Notes: generated from the letters alone by a model not told the origin. Positions 34,704 through 44,225 are shown, counted from the stretch's first letter. The stretch: DNA of 64,000 nucleotides from Roseicyclus marinus (GCF_030163795.1 NZ_JASJOF010000002.1:372001-436000); one strand, 5' to 3'. Numbers and translations: made by a program.

Positions 34704-35294
34704 ATGGCAAAGCTCTATTTCCATTACTCGACGATGAACGCGGGGAAATCGACCCTGCTGTTGCAGGCCTCGTACAATTACATCGAACGGGGGATGCAGA
34801 CCTATCTGATGACCGCGAATTTCGACGATCGCGCGGGAACGGGAAAGATCGGCAGCCGGATCGGCATTTCCGCGGAGGCCGATACTTATGCGACGACGAG
34901 CGACCTGTTCGCGATGATCGCGGCGCGGATGCAGCGGGGGCCCTGCGCCTGCGTGCTGATCGACGAAGCGCAATGGCTGACGCGCGAACAGGTCTGGCAA
35001 TTGGCGCGCGCGGTCGACGATCTGGGCGTGCCGGTCATGTGCTACGGGTTGCGGGTCGATTTCCGGGGCGAGTTGTTCCCGGGATCGGCGGCATTGCTCG
35101 CGCTGGCCGACGAGATGCGGGAGGTGCGCACGATCTGCCATTGCGGGCGCAAGGCCACGATGGTGATCCGCGTGGACGAGACGGGCCGCGCGCTGACCGA
35201 AGGGGCGCAGATCGAGGTGGGCGGAAATGACCGCTACGTGAGCCTCTGCCGGGTGCATTTCCGCGAGGCTGTGGGGGATCGGCAAGTCACCTGA
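34704..35294 (+). CDS. tdk: Thymidine kinase
   Basis: 196 residues of the TK1-type family. P-loop MNAGKST near the N-terminus, the Walker B-like LIDEAQW, and YGLRVDFRGELFPGS of the lasso region are intact. CHCGRKAT corresponds to the first half of the zinc site. The second half is less clear: a single Cys in SLCRVHF. The enzyme salvages thymidine to dTMP in the cytosol. The start MAKLYFHY is well placed after AGGGGGGCC. Confidence 0.94.
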   Translation: MAKLYFHYSTMNAGKSTLLLQASYNYIERGMQTYLMTANFDDRAGTGKIGSRIGISAEADTYATTSDLFAMIAARMQRGPCACVLIDEAQWLTREQVWQLARAVDDLGVPVMCYGLRVDFRGELFPGSAALLALADEMREVRTICHCGRKATMVIRVDETGRALTEGAQIEVGGNDRYVSLCRVHFREAVGDRQVT

Positions 35295-35325
35295 GACCTT
35301 CGTCGCCTGCGGCGCCGAGCCCCTT

Positions 35326-35378
35326 GCGAGGGGCGCTGCCCCTCGCGCTCCCCGCCGTATTTGGGGGAAGATGAAGAG
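35326..35378 (+). repeat. Dispersed intergenic repeat, family 1, copy C
   Basis: GCGAGGGGC (35326-35334), triloop GCT, GCCCCTCGC (35338-35346), then CTCCCCGCCGTATTTGGGGG and AAGATGAAGAGG. It lies between the convergent tdk and hydroxyacid dehydrogenase genes. Confidence 0.75.
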
Positions 35379-35380
35379 GC

Positions 35381-36331
35381 TCAGACAGGGTTCGGGAGCG
35401 CGCGTCCCTCGGCGAAGGCGATGCAATTGGCGAGCGCCATGCGGCCCATGTCTTCACGAACCTCGAGCGCGGCAGTGCCCAGGTGCGGCAGGAGCGTGAC
35501 GTTTTCCATGTCGATGAGCGCCTGCGGCACCGCGGGTTCGAATTCGAAGACATCGAGGCCTGCGCCCGCGATCTGGTTCTGCGCGAGGGCCGTGATCAGG
35601 GCCGCCTCATCCACCACGTCGCCGCGGGAGATGTTCACGAAGATCGCATGGGGCTGCATCGCGGCGAATTCGGGCGCGCCCATCAGGTGATGGGTCTCTG
35701 CCCCGCCGGGGGTGGCGAGGACCACGATATCGGCGGCGGCCAGCGCCTCGGCCATCGGCAGTTGGGTGGCCGGGAAATCGACGGATTTGGGCGAGCGGTT
35801 GGCATAGAGGATCTTGCAGCCGAAGCCGAAATGGCAGCGCCGCGCGATGGCCTGACCGATGCGACCCATGCCGATGATGGCCATGGTGCGGCCCGAGACA
35901 TGCATTCCGAGCATCTGGGTCGGGTGCCAGCCGGTCCATTGGCCCGCGCGCAGCATCCGTTCGCCCTCGCCCGCGCGGCGCGCGGTCATCAAGATCAGGG
36001 TGAGCGCGATATCGGCGGTGGCGTCCGTGACGGCACCGGGCGTGTTGGTGACGGCAAGGCCCGCAGCGCGGGCGGCGGTCACATCGATATGGTTGTAGCC
36101 CACCCCGAAATTGGCGAGCAGTTTGGCACGGGGTTCGGGCACCTCGGCGAAGGCCGGGGCGCGGAAGGCATCGCCCAAGGTGGGCAGGATCAAGTCATGG
36201 TCGCGCAGCGCCGCCACGCATTCGGCATGATCCATTGGCGTGGTGACGGTGCGGCAGGTGACTGTGAAGCGCGCCTCGGCTTCGGCCATGACGCTGTCGG
36301 GAAGGCGGCGGGAGACGAGGAGGCTCAGCAC
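35381..36331 (-). CDS. D-2-hydroxyacid dehydrogenase (NAD(P)-dependent)
   Basis: 316 residues. The Rossmann motif GMGRIGQAIARR binds NAD(P). The catalytic Arg lies in NISRGDVVDE, the Glu in the following region and the His in LLPHLGTA. NFGVGYNHIDV is typical of glyoxylate/hydroxypyruvate and D-glycerate dehydrogenases. Substrate is not certain. The start overlaps the csaA stop by 7 bases; it is the last gene of the ybjN-proC-csaA operon. Confidence 0.9.
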   Translation of the reverse strand: MLSLLVSRRLPDSVMAEAEARFTVTCRTVTTPMDHAECVAALRDHDLILPTLGDAFRAPAFAEVPEPRAKLLANFGVGYNHIDVTAARAAGLAVTNTPGAVTDATADIALTLILMTARRAGEGERMLRAGQWTGWHPTQMLGMHVSGRTMAIIGMGRIGQAIARRCHFGFGCKILYANRSPKSVDFPATQLPMAEALAAADIVVLATPGGAETHHLMGAPEFAAMQPHAIFVNISRGDVVDEAALITALAQNQIAGAGLDVFEFEPAVPQALIDMENVTLLPHLGTAALEVREDMGRMALANCIAFAEGRALPNPV

Positions 36332-36666
36332 ATCTTTTCTCCGTTGGGGACGGGTTGGTCGGGGGCGATGAGGACCACCTTGCCGTCTGCGTCATGCAGG
36401 CCGAGGACCAGCGCCTCGGACATGAAGGGGCCGATCTGGCGGGGCGGGAAATTCACCACGCCCAGAACCTGCCGGCCGATCAGGGCCTCGGGTGTGTAAT
36501 GGGTGGTGATCTGGGCAGAGCTTTTCCTTGTGCCGATCTCGGGGCCGTAATCGACCCAGAGCTTGATCGCGGGTTTGCGGGCCTCGGGGAAGGGTTCGGC
36601 GCGGATCACGGTGCCGACGCGGATGTCGACGCGGGCGAAATCGTCGAAGGTGATGGTGTCGGTCAT
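36325..36666 (-). CDS. csaA: tRNA-binding domain protein CsaA
   Basis: 113 residues, a free-standing EMAP/Trbp-type OB-fold: FARVDIRVGTVIRAEPFPEA, then ALIGRQVLGVVNFPPRQIG and ALVLGLHDADGKVVL. CsaA has been described as a secretion-related chaperone and binds tRNA in vitro. Length matches the family. Its ATG overlaps the proC stop as ATGA. Confidence 0.94.
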   Translation of the reverse strand: MTDTITFDDFARVDIRVGTVIRAEPFPEARKPAIKLWVDYGPEIGTRKSSAQITTHYTPEALIGRQVLGVVNFPPRQIGPFMSEALVLGLHDADGKVVLIAPDQPVPNGEKMC

Positions 36667-37475
36667 CCCTTGAGTTCCCGGCTGCGGTTCGTGGCGGCGG
36701 CGACGGTGGCGCGGATGAGCGGGGGGAGGCCCTTTTCCGGGTCCATCAGGACGCCAAGACCCGCCTGCGTGGTGCCATTGGGCGAGGTCACGTTGATGCG
36801 AAGCTGTTCGGGGGTCTCGGTCACGGCTTCGGCGAGCGCACCCGCACCTGCGACGGTGGCCTTGGCCAGTTGCATGGCGAGCGCTTCGGGCAAGCCTTCG
36901 GCGACGCCTGCAGCGGCGAGCGTGTCGATGAGGTGGAAGACGTAAGCGGGACCCGAGCCGGAGAGGCCCGTGACGGCGTCGATCTGATCCTCGGTCTGAA
37001 GCCGGACGACCTGGCCGATGGCCGAGAGAAGCGTTTCGGCGAGGTCGAGATCGGCGGGCCTGGCCGCGTCATTGCCGATGATCGCGGTGATGCCCTTGCC
37101 GATGGCGGCGGGCGTATTGGGCATGGAGCGGATGACGCGGGTGGCGGGGCCGAAGGCGGCCTCATAGGCGGCGATGGGGGTACCGGCGGCGACCGAGAGG
37201 ACGAGGGTGCCGCCGCCGCCGAAGCGGGCGACCTGCGGCAGGGCGGCCTGCATCATCTGGGGTTTGACGGCGACCATGAGGACGGCCGGATCGGCCGGGA
37301 GATCCGCGTTGATCGCGACACCCGTGGCCCGCAGCCAATCGGAGGGGTTGGGGTCGATCACATGGACGGCGCGCGCGGGCAGGGCGTTGTTCAGCCAGCC
37401 CTCGAGCATGGCGGAGCCCATCTTTCCGCAGCCCAGCATGACCAGCCCACGGTTCGAGATATCGGCGAAATCCAT
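36663..37475 (-). CDS. proC: Pyrroline-5-carboxylate reductase
   Basis: 270 residues. Last step of proline synthesis, NAD(P)H reduction of pyrroline-5-carboxylate. The N-terminal GCGKMGSAMLEGW is the nucleotide-binding motif, VKPQMM follows, RSMPNTPAAIGKG is the conserved central motif, and GLSGSGPAYVFHLID the C-terminal substrate region. The gene starts 29 bases after ybjN and is coupled to csaA. Confidence 0.96.
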   Translation of the reverse strand: MDFADISNRGLVMLGCGKMGSAMLEGWLNNALPARAVHVIDPNPSDWLRATGVAINADLPADPAVLMVAVKPQMMQAALPQVARFGGGGTLVLSVAAGTPIAAYEAAFGPATRVIRSMPNTPAAIGKGITAIIGNDAARPADLDLAETLLSAIGQVVRLQTEDQIDAVTGLSGSGPAYVFHLIDTLAAAGVAEGLPEALAMQLAKATVAGAGALAEAVTETPEQLRINVTSPNGTTQAGLGVLMDPEKGLPPLIRATVAAATNRSRELKG

Positions 37476-37504
37476 CCTGTCCCCCCTTGGTTCGGGGGGC
37501 GAGG

Positions 37505-38008
37505 TTAGGCGCGGCCGTAGGTCTCTGCAATGGCGACCTGCATCGCCTCTTCGGGAGTGCGGTTGCCCCAGCAGGCGAGCTGGAAGGCCGGGTAGTAGCG
37601 TTCGGCGGCCATGACGGCGGTTTCCACCATGCAGGCGATCTGGTCAGGGCTGGCCAGTTGTTCGCCCGCAAGGACGAGGCCGTAGCGGTAGACCATGAGT
37701 TTCTGCGCGGCCCAGTAGGTGAAGGCCCCGGCCCAGCACCGGTCGTTGGTGAGGTTGAGGGTTTCGTAGAGGGCAGGCAGCGCTTCGGCGGGCGGCTCCA
37801 TCTCGAAGGTGCAGATCATGCGCAGGGTTTCGTCATAGGCCGACCAGGCGAGCGTGACGGAATAGGTGCGCCATTGGCCTTCGATCGCCATGGCGATCTG
37901 GTCATCGGCGATACGGTCGAAATCCCATTCGTGGTGGGAGGCGAGCGTTTCGACGATGTCGATGGGATGGAGGTCTTCGATGTCCAGATACTGCTCGGAA
38001 TGCGACAT
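37505..38008 (-). CDS. YbjN domain-containing protein
   Basis: 167 residues matching the alphaproteobacterial YbjN family: ESLASHHEWDFDR-like segment LASHHEWDFDRIADD, TWYSVTLAW-like segment WRTYSVTLAWSAYDETLRM, and AYYPAFQ-like AERYYPAFQLACWG. YbjN proteins have a type III secretion chaperone-like fold and are linked to motility and stress in enterobacteria; the role here is unknown. It heads the operon with proC. The 217 bases upstream contain no recognisable gene or signal. Confidence 0.9.
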   Translation of the reverse strand: MSHSEQYLDIEDLHPIDIVETLASHHEWDFDRIADDQIAMAIEGQWRTYSVTLAWSAYDETLRMICTFEMEPPAEALPALYETLNLTNDRCWAGAFTYWAAQKLMVYRYGLVLAGEQLASPDQIACMVETAVMAAERYYPAFQLACWGNRTPEEAMQVAIAETYGRA

Positions 38009-38225
38009 GGCCCAGGCCTCGTGTTCGGCAGCCTTGCGGGCCTTGGGTCTCTGTCCAAGACGCCCGCTATCGGCTGGGTGCCTTTCATATCGGTGGGGGC
38101 GTGATGCCCTTCACCTACGAAATACGGTGCGGCGGTTGGGGCCTTGTGTAAAGCAGTATTTTCGTGACGGACAGCGAGAGTTCCGCAAGGGGCGGTGGTA
38201 TCCACAAGATATTGTGGGGTGTGGG

Positions 38226-38822
38226 TTATTCTGCGGCTATGGGCATAGGCAGGCTAAGGCAGCGGCGGATTTCCCCGATGTGACGCGGATCGAGACCGTT
38301 GGCGGGGATCTCGATCAAGGGCAGACCGGCGGCCTTGCAGGCGATGCGCTTTATCTTGTCACGCTTGGATGCGTCTTTCTGATCATGGCCTCGGCCGTGG
38401 TATTCCAACGCCGCCAGCGGACACCAGTTTTGGTCTACGATCAGGAAGTCAAAACGCTTTGCGTTGATCATGTTGAACGCGATTTGTCGGTCAGACCGGC
38501 GTGCGCCTCTTGGAAGCGTCAGGACCTCGCCGACCGAAACTTGTGCCAACAGCCGGTGCCCCCCGCGCACTTTGCGCAATTCGGCCTCGATTGCGTTGAA
38601 GACTTGGCCTTCAGATCGGTTCAGGAGCGGTCGTGCTGTCAACGACATCGAGGCAAGCACTTCGGTATCGGCACGACGTGCTGACTTGCGCCCTTTGCCC
38701 CCCTTTCGCGCGGCCAGCGTGACCACGGCTATCGCAAATGCGAGAAGAACAGGCACAATCAAAAGTGTCCACGGGACGTTCATCGCCTCGAGGACATCGG
38801 CAAAAGGTGAATTGGTCAACAT
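38226..38822 (-). CDS. DUF2726 domain protein with N-terminal membrane anchor
   Basis: 198 residues. One membrane segment (about residues 17-38) is followed by a basic linker and a DUF2726 domain (residues 65-195), marked by GHRLLAQVSVGEVL, DFLIVDQNWCPLAALEYHG and a catalytic-looking lysine pair further on. DUF2726 resembles the restriction-endonuclease fold by the D-x(n)-E-x-H pattern, so nuclease ancestry is possible. Codon use is less GC-rich than in neighbours, suggesting transfer. Start at 38822 follows GGAGCG. Confidence 0.8.
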   Translation of the reverse strand: MLTNSPFADVLEAMNVPWTLLIVPVLLAFAIAVVTLAARKGGKGRKSARRADTEVLASMSLTARPLLNRSEGQVFNAIEAELRKVRGGHRLLAQVSVGEVLTLPRGARRSDRQIAFNMINAKRFDFLIVDQNWCPLAALEYHGRGHDQKDASKRDKIKRIACKAAGLPLIEIPANGLDPRHIGEIRRCLSLPMPIAAE

Positions 38823-38914
38823 GACACGCTCCGGGCTACTGACGCCCGAAGAGTTTCACCGGATTATGGAACAAGATGGTTGGCCGGTTGGCAACTTTGC
38901 GGCCAACGGGCCGT

Positions 38915-39160
38915 TCAACTGCCCTTCGCCTCGAGCGCGGCGAGGCGGGCCTTGAGCGCCTCGTTCTCTTCGCGGGCCTTTTGGGCCATGGCGCGGACGG
39001 CTTCGAATTCGTCGCGGGTGACGAAATCGCGGTCGGCGAGCCAGCGGTCGATCAGCGACTTCATCGCCGTTTCGGCCTCTTCGCGCGCGCCCTGTGCCAC
39101 GCCCATGGCGTTGGTCATCAGCTGGCTGATGTCTTCCATGATCTTGTTGCGGGTCTGCAT
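38915..39160 (-). CDS. ubiK: Ubiquinone biosynthesis accessory factor UbiK
   Basis: 81 residues: [20 protein letters not shown], then a coiled coil ([15 protein letters not shown]). This is the UbiK/YqiC family that helps assemble the ubiquinone-synthesising complex and binds lipids. The start at 39160 gives the family N-terminus; the open frame upstream is antisense to lgt. Divergent from lgt with 123 bases between, a usual arrangement in Rhodobacteraceae. Confidence 0.9.
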   Translation of the reverse strand: MQTRNKIMEDISQLMTNAMGVAQGAREEAETAMKSLIDRWLADRDFVTRDEFEAVRAMAQKAREENEALKARLAALEAKGS

Positions 39161-39283
39161 GGGCCGGGCTCCTTTGTGGTAGACCCGGATATGGCCCCGC
39201 GGGGCCGTGGGATCAAGGTTGACTTCGCCGCAGGCCGCGACCACCCATGGCCGCGACCTGATCCCCGGAGCCCTTGCCGCCCC

Positions 39284-40195
39284 ATGCCCTTTGCCATTCC
39301 CTTTCCCGACCTGTCGCCCGAATTGTTCACGATCAACATCGGCGCATTCCAGTTCGCGCTGCGTTGGTATGCGCTGGCCTATATCGCGGGCTTGGTTGCG
39401 GGCTGGTGGCTGATCGTGCAGGCGGTCAAGCGCCCGGCGCTCTGGCCCGGCGATGCCGCGCCGATGCAGCCCGCACAGGTCGAGGGGCTGCTGACGGCGG
39501 TGGTTTTGGGCGTGATTCTGGGCGGGCGGATCGGCTTTGTCCTGTTCTACCAGCCGGGGTATTACCTGCAGAATCCGGGGCAGATCCTTCAGATCTGGCA
39601 GGGCGGCATGTCGTTTCACGGCGGGCTGATCGGGGTCGCGCTTGCGGGATATGTCTTTTGCCGCCTGAACAAGGTGCCGCCGCTGCAACTGGCCGATGCG
39701 ATGTCGATGGTGGTGGCGATCGGTCTGGGCCTTGGGCGGCTGGCGAATTTCATCAACGCGGAATTGTGGGGACGGCCCACGGATCTGCCTTGGGGCGTGA
39801 TCTTTCCCGGCGAGGCGGCGCAGGCCTGCGCGGGGCCTGTGGGGATCGTGATGACGGAGCTGGGCGAGATGTGCGCGCGCCATCCCTCGCAGCTCTACCA
39901 AGCCTTGCTCGAGGGGCTGGTGATGGGAGCCATCTTGTTGTGGCTGGCGTGGGCGCGCGGCTGGCTGAAGCGGCCCGGCGCGGTGACGGGGATGTTCTTT
40001 GCCCTTTACGGGATTGCGCGGTTCGCAGTGGAATTCGTGCGCCAGCCCGATGCGCAATTCGTGGGGCCGGACAACCCGGTGGGCTTTGCGCTGGCGCTGT
40101 CGCCCGATGTCGGCGTCACGATGGGGCAGATCCTGTCGGTGCCGATGATCGCGGCGGGCCTGTGGCTGGTCGCGCGGGCGCGGCGTGCGGCATGA
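39284..40195 (+). CDS. lgt: Phosphatidylglycerol-prolipoprotein diacylglyceryl transferase
   Basis: 303 residues with about seven membrane segments. Lgt attaches diacylglycerol to the lipobox cysteine of prolipoproteins. [27 protein letters not shown] (catalytic His region), [15 protein letters not shown] and [13 protein letters not shown] are diagnostic. The start [10 protein letters not shown] was chosen over longer in-frame options that have no conservation. It is coupled to the next gene through ATGA. Confidence 0.96.
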   Translation: MPFAIPFPDLSPELFTINIGAFQFALRWYALAYIAGLVAGWWLIVQAVKRPALWPGDAAPMQPAQVEGLLTAVVLGVILGGRIGFVLFYQPGYYLQNPGQILQIWQGGMSFHGGLIGVALAGYVFCRLNKVPPLQLADAMSMVVAIGLGLGRLANFINAELWGRPTDLPWGVIFPGEAAQACAGPVGIVMTELGEMCARHPSQLYQALLEGLVMGAILLWLAWARGWLKRPGAVTGMFFALYGIARFAVEFVRQPDAQFVGPDNPVGFALALSPDVGVTMGQILSVPMIAAGLWLVARARRAA

Positions 40196-41283
40196 GCGCG
40201 CTGAGGGATCGGTTGATCGCGCGGATCGCGCGGATGGGGCCGATAACGCTCGCCGATTACATGGGAGAATGCCTGCTGCACCCCGAGCATGGCTATTACG
40301 CGACGCGCGATCCCTTGGGCCAAGCGGGCGATTTCACCACCGCGCCCGAGATCAGCCAGATGTTTGGCGAAGTGATCGGGCTTTGGCTGGCACAGGTCTG
40401 GATGGATCAGGGCGCGCCCGCGCCGTTCATCCTGACCGAGCTGGGGCCGGGGCGCGGGACGCTGATGGCCGATGCGCTGAGGGCGACACGTGCCGTGCCG
40501 GGGTTTCACGACGCGCTCAGGCTGCATCTGGTCGAAGCCTCGCCGGTGTTGCGGGCGGCGCAGGGGGCGGCGCTGGCCCCTTACCAGCCGGTCTTTCACG
40601 ACAGCCTGTCCGATGTGCCGGAGGGGCCGATCTGGCTGGTGGCCAACGAGTTTTTCGACGCGCTTCCGATCCGGCAATTCCTGAAGGGCAAGGGCGATGG
40701 CTGGCACGAGCGGATGATCGGGGCCGAGGGCGACCGGCTGATCCTTGGGCTGGGGCCTGCCGCGCCGGTCGGCGCGCTGGCCCATCGGCGGGAGGTGGCG
40801 GAGGGCCAGATCGTGGAGACCTGCGCCCCAGCCGAGGCCATCGCGGGCGAGATCGGGCGGCGGGTGGCCGCCCATGGCGGCGCGGCACTGATCGTGGATT
40901 ACGGCGATGCCGAGAGCATCGGGGATACGTTTCAGGCGCTCCGCGCGCACAGGCCGGTTGACCCGCTGGAAGATCCGGGGATGGCCGATCTGACGGCGCA
41001 TGTAGCCTTTGGCCCGATCGCGCGGGCGGCGGCGCCTGCACGGGCGAGCGGGTTGACGGCGCAGGGCGTGTTTCTGGAGCGGCTGGGGATCACGGCGCGG
41101 GCGCAGGTGCTGGCGCGCAACCTGACCGGTGCGGCGGTGGAGGCGCATGTCGCCGCACACAGGCGGTTGACGCACCCGTCCGAGATGGGACACCTTTTCC
41201 GCACGCTCGCCCTGACACCCATGGGCAGCCCGCTGCCCCCTGCCCTGGACCCTGCCCCCGCGACTGGCCCCACATGCCCCTGA
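40192..41283 (+). CDS. SAM-dependent methyltransferase, MidA/NDUFAF7 family
   Basis: 363 residues. [20 protein letters not shown] and [16 protein letters not shown] are typical of the NDUFAF7 family, in which the mitochondrial enzyme methylates an arginine of complex [17 protein letters not shown] is the conserved central motif. A bacterial role in complex I assembly is inferred from homology. The ATG overlaps the lgt stop, and the end overlaps the pgeF-like gene by 10 bases, so lgt, this gene and pgeF form one operon. Confidence 0.93.
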   Translation: MSALRDRLIARIARMGPITLADYMGECLLHPEHGYYATRDPLGQAGDFTTAPEISQMFGEVIGLWLAQVWMDQGAPAPFILTELGPGRGTLMADALRATRAVPGFHDALRLHLVEASPVLRAAQGAALAPYQPVFHDSLSDVPEGPIWLVANEFFDALPIRQFLKGKGDGWHERMIGAEGDRLILGLGPAAPVGALAHRREVAEGQIVETCAPAEAIAGEIGRRVAAHGGAALIVDYGDAESIGDTFQALRAHRPVDPLEDPGMADLTAHVAFGPIARAAAPARASGLTAQGVFLERLGITARAQVLARNLTGAAVEAHVAAHRRLTHPSEMGHLFRTLALTPMGSPLPPALDPAPATGPTCP

Positions 41284-42041
41284 CCGCGACCCTCGATATC
41301 CTGACCTCGCCGCTGTTGGACGGCGTTAGGCACGGATTCTTTTCGCGGCGGGGTGGCGCGTCATCGGGGATTTTCGAGGGGCTGAATTGCGGCGGCGGAT
41401 CGTCGGACCAATCCGAGATCGTGGCGATGAACCGCGACCGGGTGGCCGATGCGATGGGCGTGCCCCCCGACAAGCTGGTGACCGCGCATCAGATCCATTC
41501 GGCAGTGGCGGTGCATCTGGACGCGCCGCCCGGCGACAAGCCGCGCGCCGATGCCGTTGTGACGGCGACGCCGGGGCTGGCCATCGCGGTGCTGACGGCC
41601 GATTGCCAGCCGGTGCTGTTTGCTGACCGCGAGGCGGGCGTGATCGGCGCGGCCCACGCCGGGTGGCGCGGCGCGCTGGACGGCGTGCTGGAGGCCACCG
41701 TGGAGGGGATGGAGCGGCTGGGCGCACGGCGGGACGCGATCCATGCTGTCATCGGCCCCTCGATCAGCCAACGCGCCTATGAGGTCGGGCAGGAATTCTT
41801 TGAACGCTTCGTGGACGAGGACCGGACCAACGGCCGGTTCTTCGTGAACGGGGCGGATGGGAAATACCTGTTCGATCTGCCGGGCTACGGGTTGATGCGG
41901 TTGCGCGCGGCGGGCGTGGCCGGGGCGGAATGGACGCGGCATTGCACCTATCACGATCCGGATCGGTTCTATTCCTACCGGCGGGCGACGCATCGGGGCG
42001 AAGCGGATTACGGGCGATTGATCTCCGCGATTCGGCTGTAG
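41274..42041 (+). CDS. pgeF: PgeF/YfiH family polyphenol oxidase (purine nucleosidase-like)
   Basis: 255 residues. Metal ligands of the multicopper-oxidase-like DUF152 family are visible: HQIHSAVAV, a Cys in TADCQPVLF and His in AAHAGWRGAL, plus HCTYHDPDRFYSYRR at the C-terminus. Family members edit peptidoglycan precursors or act on purine nucleosides. The start overlaps the upstream gene by 10 bases. Downstream 292 bases hold no gene until the small one at 42334. Confidence 0.94.
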   Translation: MPLTATLDILTSPLLDGVRHGFFSRRGGASSGIFEGLNCGGGSSDQSEIVAMNRDRVADAMGVPPDKLVTAHQIHSAVAVHLDAPPGDKPRADAVVTATPGLAIAVLTADCQPVLFADREAGVIGAAHAGWRGALDGVLEATVEGMERLGARRDAIHAVIGPSISQRAYEVGQEFFERFVDEDRTNGRFFVNGADGKYLFDLPGYGLMRLRAAGVAGAEWTRHCTYHDPDRFYSYRRATHRGEADYGRLISAIRL

Positions 42042-42333
42042 GTTCGGGATTCGGGCGGTCTTGCCCGAATTGAGGAGCGGCTTTCGGAGAATGGGGCGGG
42101 AAGGCGGCGGGCCTTGCCCCGGCTTTGCCCAGATGGCGCGGGGGCAATGGCGCGAATTTGCGGAAAATGCAGTAAAACAATCGCCTTTTTGCCCTGTCCC
42201 CTGCCCCGAAAACGCCCCGAAGATTTACCGCGTCTTGACGGTTTCGCCCTATCCCTGCCGGAAAGCCCCGGCAATTTCTGTTTCAAGCCCCGGAAGCGGG
42301 CAGACACGCAACACGGCATGAAGGACGAGGCAG

Positions 42334-42465
42334 ATGAAAACGCGGCGCTGGATGAAAGCGGTTCTGGTGGAAGCCCAGAAAGAGCAGATCGAAATGCCCT
42401 GGTCGCGCGCGAAGCGGGCCGAGGGACGGGCCGCGAAGCTGGCCAAGGTCGAGGCCGCCGAATAA
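42334..42465 (+). CDS. Very small basic protein (43 residues)
   Basis: Starts MKTRRWMKAVLVEAQKEQIE and ends KLAKVEAAE. An ATG with GACGAGG six bases upstream, a compact basic N-terminus, and a strong intrinsic terminator 47 bases after the stop support expression. It does not overlap another gene on either strand. It resembles small unannotated proteins I associate with Rhodobacteraceae, without a known function. Tentative. Confidence 0.55.
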   Translation: MKTRRWMKAVLVEAQKEQIEMPWSRAKRAEGRAAKLAKVEAAE

Positions 42466-42511
42466 GGCGGACCTCATCCCGCGCGGACCCAAGGCGCGGA
42501 TGCTTGCAAGG

Positions 42512-42537
42512 GGGCGGCCAGAATGGCCGCCCTTTTT
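42512..42537 (+). terminator. Intrinsic terminator after the 43-residue gene
   Basis: GGGCGGCCA (42512-42520), loop GAA, TGGCCGCCC (42524-42532), then TTTTT (42533-42537). A textbook rho-independent terminator on the plus strand. Confidence 0.9.
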
Positions 42538-42560
42538 CCGTTACGGGTCAGGCCTGGGGG

Positions 42561-44225
42561 TCAGCCGAAATCGTAGCGCGTTGCGTCGAGCGCGGCGATC
42601 AGGGGCTGCAACGCGCCTTCGAAGCGTTTCCACGCGCCGACGGAGCCACGGTTGATCGGTTGGCGCACCTGCACGGAGCTGAGGGTGTGAACTTGCCGTT
42701 CGGTCCGTTCGGGGGTGAGGCAGGCCGGATCCCAAGGCAGGCCGCAGAAGTCGAGCAGCGCGCGCACATGGGGTTCGGGATCGGCAGTCAGCGCCTCGTA
42801 ATCGACGATGTGGATCGCGTCCGGAATGCGTTTGCGCCACGCGGCGACGGCGGCGTCGAACAGACGGATCTGGCGGGCGATGTCGGTCAGGTCGTTGGAA
42901 TAGCGATGGGTGCCGTCGCGAAAGAGGTTCTTGTAGATCGACAGGCCCACATCGCGCCGGTCGCGTTCAAGGACGACGAAGCGGGCGTCGGGCAGCGTGT
43001 CGAGCGCATAGCCCATGGTCGCATAGGTCGAGATGGATTTGTCCGTCGTGCGGCAGTCGCGGGATGCGGCGCCCAGTTTCCGGGCCATGCCGGCGACATA
43101 GGCCTGTCCGATGGCCTGGGCGTCGTAATCGGTGCCCTTGGAAAACCAAGCTTCGACCGCTGGATGGAGAAGGGGTGTCATCACGGCCGCCTCGCCGCCC
43201 GCCGCGACCTGAGGATGGGCGGCGAGGATGGTTTCCACCAGCGTCGTGCCCGAGCGCGGCAGGCCGGTGACGAAGATGGGCGCCGCCCCGGATTGGCCAC
43301 GGGTGCGCGGCGTCCATGCGGCGATGGCGTCGCGCAGGAAGCCGTGGTCCGCCTCGAAATTCCACGGGAACTTGCGGCGCGTCATCGTGTTGGCGCGGTC
43401 GAGATGGGCAAAGACCTCGGCGTCGCGTTTCTGGTCTTCGAGGGCCTTGGCGAGCGCGAAGGACATGTAGCGGGTGGCCTCGGGATCGGCTGCGGCCTCG
43501 GGCAGACGCTGTTCGAGGGTGGCGACATGGGGCGCGCCGGGGGGTTGTTTGCGGGCGCGCATCAGCGCGAGCCACGCAAGCGGGTGATAGGGACGGGCGT
43601 CGAGGACGGCGAGAAGATCTGCCTCGGCCTCATCGATGCGGCCCGCTGTTTCCAGAAGGGACGCACGGGTGAGCAGAAGGCGGGGATCGGCGGGAGCCTT
43701 GGCCAGACCCTCGGCCAGAACCTTGAGCGCGGCGTCGGTTTCCGTGCGGTCGAAGAGGGCGCGGGCCCATGTCTCGCGCAGGGGGACGGGATCGCCGCCT
43801 GCCTCGAGCGCCTTGCGGTAGAGCCTGTCGGCCTTGCGCGGATCGCCGGTTTCGAGTTCGGCAAGCGCCTTGCGCATGGCGGCGGCGGATTTGTCCGAGG
43901 GGATGAGGCCAAGGCGCTGCGCCTCGGCCATGGCCTTGGCCCGTTCGGGTCCGTCAAGCACGTCGATGAGCGCGGTCCAGATTTCGATCTGACGCGGCTT
44001 GATCTCGAGGGCGCGGCGGAACCATGTCGCCGCCTCGGCGCGGCGACCGGTGCGGGCGGAGATCAGACCGAGTTGGAAACAGGGTTCGGCCAAAGGGCGG
44101 GTGCGCAGGATCGCAGCGTAGATTTGTGCTGCCTGTTGCAACTGGCCGGCGTTTTGCAGGCGAAGGGCCTGTTGATAGGCGGCCGGGATCTGTTGGGGCG
44201 ATACCGGCGTCGGCGCGCCGGTCAT
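42561..44225 (-). CDS. TPR-containing sulfotransferase
   Basis: 554 residues. The N-terminal half (to about residue 275) is built of TPR units such as AAYQQALRLQNAGQLQQAAQ and EIWTALIDVLDG. The C-terminal domain is a sulfotransferase: the 5'-phosphosulfate loop GLPRSGTT at residues 321-328, and a 3'-phosphate-binding segment around VVLERDRRDVGLSIYKNLF. It transfers sulfate from PAPS to an unknown acceptor, possibly a protein or polysaccharide. The ATG overlaps the stop of the Lrp gene (ATGA), so the two form an operon. A PAPS-synthesising enzyme lies 1.9 kb beyond its start. Confidence 0.92.
   Translation of the reverse strand: MTGAPTPVSPQQIPAAYQQALRLQNAGQLQQAAQIYAAILRTRPLAEPCFQLGLISARTGRRAEAATWFRRALEIKPRQIEIWTALIDVLDGPERAKAMAEAQRLGLIPSDKSAAAMRKALAELETGDPRKADRLYRKALEAGGDPVPLRETWARALFDRTETDAALKVLAEGLAKAPADPRLLLTRASLLETAGRIDEAEADLLAVLDARPYHPLAWLALMRARKQPPGAPHVATLEQRLPEAAADPEATRYMSFALAKALEDQKRDAEVFAHLDRANTMTRRKFPWNFEADHGFLRDAIAAWTPRTRGQSGAAPIFVTGLPRSGTTLVETILAAHPQVAAGGEAAVMTPLLHPAVEAWFSKGTDYDAQAIGQAYVAGMARKLGAASRDCRTTDKSISTYATMGYALDTLPDARFVVLERDRRDVGLSIYKNLFRDGTHRYSNDLTDIARQIRLFDAAVAAWRKRIPDAIHIVDYEALTADPEPHVRALLDFCGLPWDPACLTPERTERQVHTLSSVQVRQPINRGSVGAWKRFEGALQPLIAALDATRYDFG

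Noticed and set aside
39274-41283. A 669-residue frame spanning lgt and the MidA-like gene
   Set aside because: The true Lgt is in another frame; only the last 363 residues of this frame, starting at 40192, match a family.
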